NCBI GenBank assembly: GCA_030668165.1
Contig: DAOUUM010000101.1
Coordinates: 1 to 8,370 of the forward strand
Length of the DNA stretch: 8,370 nucleotides
Reading direction: 5' to 3'
From: Candidatus Heimdallarchaeota archaeon
GTDB taxonomy: Archaea > Asgardarchaeota > Heimdallarchaeia > Heimdallarchaeales > Kariarchaeaceae
Both the position numbers and the translations under genes were made by a program. Positions 6,776 through 8,370 of the stretch are shown here, piece after piece (the stretch's first letter is position 1; every line of letters starts with the position of its first letter). The notes under the pieces were generated by a model. That model did no database searches. It saw only the letters and a program-made list of their open reading frames with translations, and had not been told where the DNA came from.

Positions 6776-6984
6776 TGTTCAGCTTTGGCAAGCGCCTTTA
6801 ACAATTGATATTGATAATAAAGGACTAAGCTGCTGGATGAGTCTCATGATTGAGAATTAGAATGGGACCATATTATGATCAAATAATTCCAGAACTATTT
6901 TATGCAAGAAGTATAGTCAATAACTCTTATTCTCACTGGTGTGATCATGCCACCACTATCCCATATGTATTTAGTATTTTTTTT
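6776..6984 (+). ncRNA. Candidate structured small RNA, about 200 bases
   Basis: An island bounded by a possible TATA box and a T8 tract. Domain 1 is a nested hairpin: cagctt (6780-6785) with aagctg (6827-6832), inside it ccttta (6795-6800) with taaagg (6818-6823), and inside that caat (6802-6805) with attg (6810-6813) around tgat. Domain 2 is closed by atggga (6862-6867) with tcccat (6959-6964) and contains attat/ataat (6872-6887) and tggtg/cacca (6937-6955). No C/D-box or clear H/ACA signature is visible and it matches no RNA family I know. It could instead be the 3' untranslated region of the dppC transcript or chance pairing. Confidence 0.25.
6977..6984 (+). terminator. T8 tract, likely archaeal terminator
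   Basis: Eight consecutive T, followed by a further pyrimidine-rich stretch to about 7006. It would end either the dppB-dppC transcript or the candidate RNA upstream. Confidence 0.4.
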
Positions 6985-7149
6985 ATATATTTGTCTTTCT
7001 TTTCTTGATTTCAGGAATTATCCAATCATAATCTATTCCCTATGTTCTTATCATTAATTACATATTATTTTCTAATAATAGAACAAGATTACGTTACATT
7101 CATATTTTTTATATAGGTCGCAAGATTAACATTAGAATAGAAAGTATTG

Positions 7150-7158
7150 TTTTATACT
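7150..7158 (+). promoter_or_regulatory. Predicted TATA box for the 7182 gene
   Basis: The sequence ttttatact lies about 31-32 bases before the ATG at 7182, matching the spacing seen at the other leaderless starts. It overlaps the TTG at 7158, so that TTG cannot be the start of a transcript made from this box. Confidence 0.5.
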
Positions 7159-7181
7159 TGATTAAAACACATGTGACGTTT

Positions 7182-7727
7182 ATGGCTTTTCTCGATTTTC
7201 TACCCTGGTGGTCTCAATTACTACTATTCCCCGTTATAGCACTCGGTCTTTGGATGTTTCTATTCAATTCAAAAAGCAGCAGATTTACTAAATTCGTAAT
7301 AGAGGGAGGTTACCTTGTATTTGCTATCCCTCTCCTGGTATTGACTTTTCTTGCTGTGCCATTAATGTTGGTGGGTTTCTATGCCCGAACATCTGGGTAT
7401 AACAGAGAATTTGGTATCATATTCCTTGTATCGCTGATTGGTTTCTCACTGATTTTTGAGTATTACTACATCAGAAGGATAATCCGTCAGATAGAGGAAA
7501 GAGAACAGATGTCAATCTGGAATGTATTTCGTCGTGAAATTAATCCTGAAATCAGAAGGCTAAGGGCGAAGAACAAGATTGAAACAAAGGAAGAGGCAGT
7601 GTCTTTCTTTGACGAAATCAGTGTCATGAATAAAGAGAGAAGAGAACTTGATCAGGAACAGAAAGAAAAAGTTCGTCGAGCTCTGCTTGGTGAGATCGAT
7701 AATGAACCCTCAAAACAAAATCAATAA
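7182..7727 (+). CDS. Membrane protein with three helices and a charged cytoplasmic tail, unknown function
   Basis: A 181-residue protein I do not recognise. Three hydrophobic helices lie at about 11-28, 43-67 and 77-97, preceded by the aromatic start AFLDFLPWW. The remaining 80 or so residues are strongly charged and probably helical (IRRIIRQIEEREQ, RREINPEIRRLRAKNK, NKERRELDQEQKEKVRRAL), which may form a coiled coil or a binding surface inside the cell. I start at the ATG at 7182 because of the TATA-box spacing; an in-frame TTG at 7158 and GTG at 7173 lack support. No Shine-Dalgarno is present. It lies 71 bases before another membrane-protein gene on the same strand, which has its own predicted promoter. 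No catalytic motif is visible. Confidence 0.75.
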   Translation: MAFLDFLPWWSQLLLFPVIALGLWMFLFNSKSSRFTKFVIEGGYLVFAIPLLVLTFLAVPLMLVGFYARTSGYNREFGIIFLVSLIGFSLIFEYYYIRRIIRQIEEREQMSIWNVFRREINPEIRRLRAKNKIETKEEAVSFFDEISVMNKERRELDQEQKEKVRRALLGEIDNEPSKQNQ

Positions 7728-7765
7728 TTAATCATAGATCGAATTTTATTCTTTTGTAATTTCAC

Positions 7766-7773
7766 AATATATT
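7766..7773 (+). promoter_or_regulatory. Predicted TATA box for the 7799 gene
   Basis: The sequence aatatatt begins 33 bases before the ATG at 7799 (31 if the box is read as tatatta from 7768). The T-rich stretch just before it (7745-7756) could end the preceding transcript. No Shine-Dalgarno precedes the ATG, again suggesting a leaderless message. Confidence 0.45.
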
Positions 7774-7798
7774 AATGGGTACAAGTTAACACAAAGCC

Positions 7799-8370
7799 AT
7801 GCTAAATAGGAAAAGATTCTTGGCAGGTGTAAAATATGCATTGTTAGCCGAGGTTGGCCTGGGGGTAATCCTGTATCTCATATGGCTGCTCACACATCTA
7901 TCAAATCCATCCCCTTTTCCATTCAATATATTTACTTTAGGTACAGGTGGTCTCTTGTTGCTTATTGCTGGCTGTGTGGGCCCTGGTAGATATCACAAGA
8001 CCTACGATCTTATACTCTACACACCCAAAGATGGATCCTCATATTCAGAGAGTTTTCAAGTTAATGCTTTTGTTGTTGATGAATCCATCAATTATGCCGA
8101 TGTAGTTGTTAATAATCATAAGGTAGGATCACTAGTCTTCAAGGATTTTAATGGATCCACTATTATTAAGAGAAAAGATATTATGGAAACCACGTTGAAT
8201 AAAATATGGTTGGAATCAGGTGATATCAAATCCAATGAGACAGTTTTCTCCTTATTTGATTATTCAGAAGAGATGACAGAGGATGAGATAGAAGATTTCA
8301 GTAAAATTGAAACTAGCGATTTTGATCTGCCAATCAATGAAACTCGAGACAAGTATCTAAAATTTCTAGA
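7799..8370 (+). CDS. Two-helix membrane protein with soluble domain, 3' partial, unknown function
   Basis: The frame is open from the ATG to the window edge: 190 complete codons plus two bases. This ATG is the first possible start after an in-frame TAA at 7787. The protein begins MLNRKRFLAG, with helices at about 13-34 and 43-61 separated by a short Pro-rich loop (SNPSPFPF), and a Cys and Gly at the end of helix 2 (AGCVGPGRYHK). The following 130 residues are soluble and, by the basic N-terminus and even helix number, probably cytoplasmic. The first part has alternating hydrophobic residues suggesting beta strands (YDLILYTPKDGSSY, FQVNAFVVDES, YADVVVNNHKVGSLVF). The later part is acidic (SEEMTEDEIEDF). 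I recognise no family. Its closeness to the preceding membrane-protein gene is the only functional hint. Confidence 0.75.
   Translation, partial: MLNRKRFLAGVKYALLAEVGLGVILYLIWLLTHLSNPSPFPFNIFTLGTGGLLLLIAGCVGPGRYHKTYDLILYTPKDGSSYSESFQVNAFVVDESINYADVVVNNHKVGSLVFKDFNGSTIIKRKDIMETTLNKIWLESGDIKSNETVFSLFDYSEEMTEDEIEDFSKIETSDFDLPINETRDKYLKFL

Larger units (their letters stand above)
6646..7181 (+). other. Non-coding gap after dppC with possible RNA gene
   Basis: These 536 bases are very AT-rich and hold no protein gene I can support. Directly after the dppC stop, ataattt (6648-6654) can pair with aaattat (6663-6669), an A-T-only hairpin of doubtful meaning. A less AT-rich island (about 6776-6965) contains several possible stems and is followed by a T8 tract. 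From about 7009 to 7140 I see only AT-rich sequence with a T6 run (7105-7110). The DppD/DppF ATPase genes often found after dppC are absent. Confidence 0.6.

Noticed and set aside
6841..6862. C/D-box small RNA signals (gatgag, atgattgag)
   Set aside because: No proper RTGATGA and CTGA pair with suitable spacing was found.
6862..7008. A 48-codon plus-strand frame in the gap after dppC
   Set aside because: No Shine-Dalgarno or spaced TATA box, no recognisable motif, and the hydrophobic end comes from the T-rich tract; probably chance.

Overview
The window looks like part of a low-GC archaeal chromosome. The intergenic regions are AT-rich. Most genes lack a Shine-Dalgarno site but have a TATA-like box about 28-32 bases before the ATG, which is the archaeal leaderless pattern. 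The surface protein has a signal peptide plus a C-terminal membrane anchor, also an archaeal style. The protein set would suit an uncultivated, Asgard-like archaeon, but that placement is an impression and no marker here proves it. All genes I support are on the + strand. I see no rRNA, tRNA, CRISPR array, insertion sequence or integrase.

Layout. (1) Positions 1-1446 hold ATP-dependent phosphoenolpyruvate carboxykinase, cut at its 5' end. (2) Positions 1538-3454 hold a membrane-anchored substrate-binding protein of the Dpp/Opp (SBP_bac_5) family. Its conserved blocks appear in rotated order, suggesting a circular permutation. (3) Positions 3531-3791 hold a small two-helix membrane protein with its own predicted promoter. 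(4) Positions 3792-4112 are a 321-base gap with a TATA-like box and a predicted leader RNA carrying two adjacent hairpins. (5) Positions 4113-5069 and 5083-6645 encode the two permeases (DppB and DppC type), coupled through a strong Shine-Dalgarno that overlaps the dppB stop. The DppC protein carries about 215 extra N-terminal residues: two membrane helices and what looks like a bacterial-type PH (bPH2-like) domain. (6) Positions 6646-7181 are a 536-base gap with AT-rich sequence, possible RNA stems and a T8 tract, possibly a small RNA gene. (7) Positions 7182-7727 and 7799-8370 (cut at the 3' end) encode two membrane proteins I do not recognise.

How the genes fit together. The binding protein would capture a peptide, oligosaccharide or similar solute outside the cell and deliver it to the DppB-DppC channel. 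The two ATPases normally encoded beside such permeases (DppD/DppF) are absent here, so they must lie elsewhere or be shared. PEPCK is a separate central-carbon gene with no evident link. The most unusual points are the rotated binding protein and the DppC fusion, two apparent architectural departures in one transporter. Both come from reading the sequence by eye and need profile and structure comparison.
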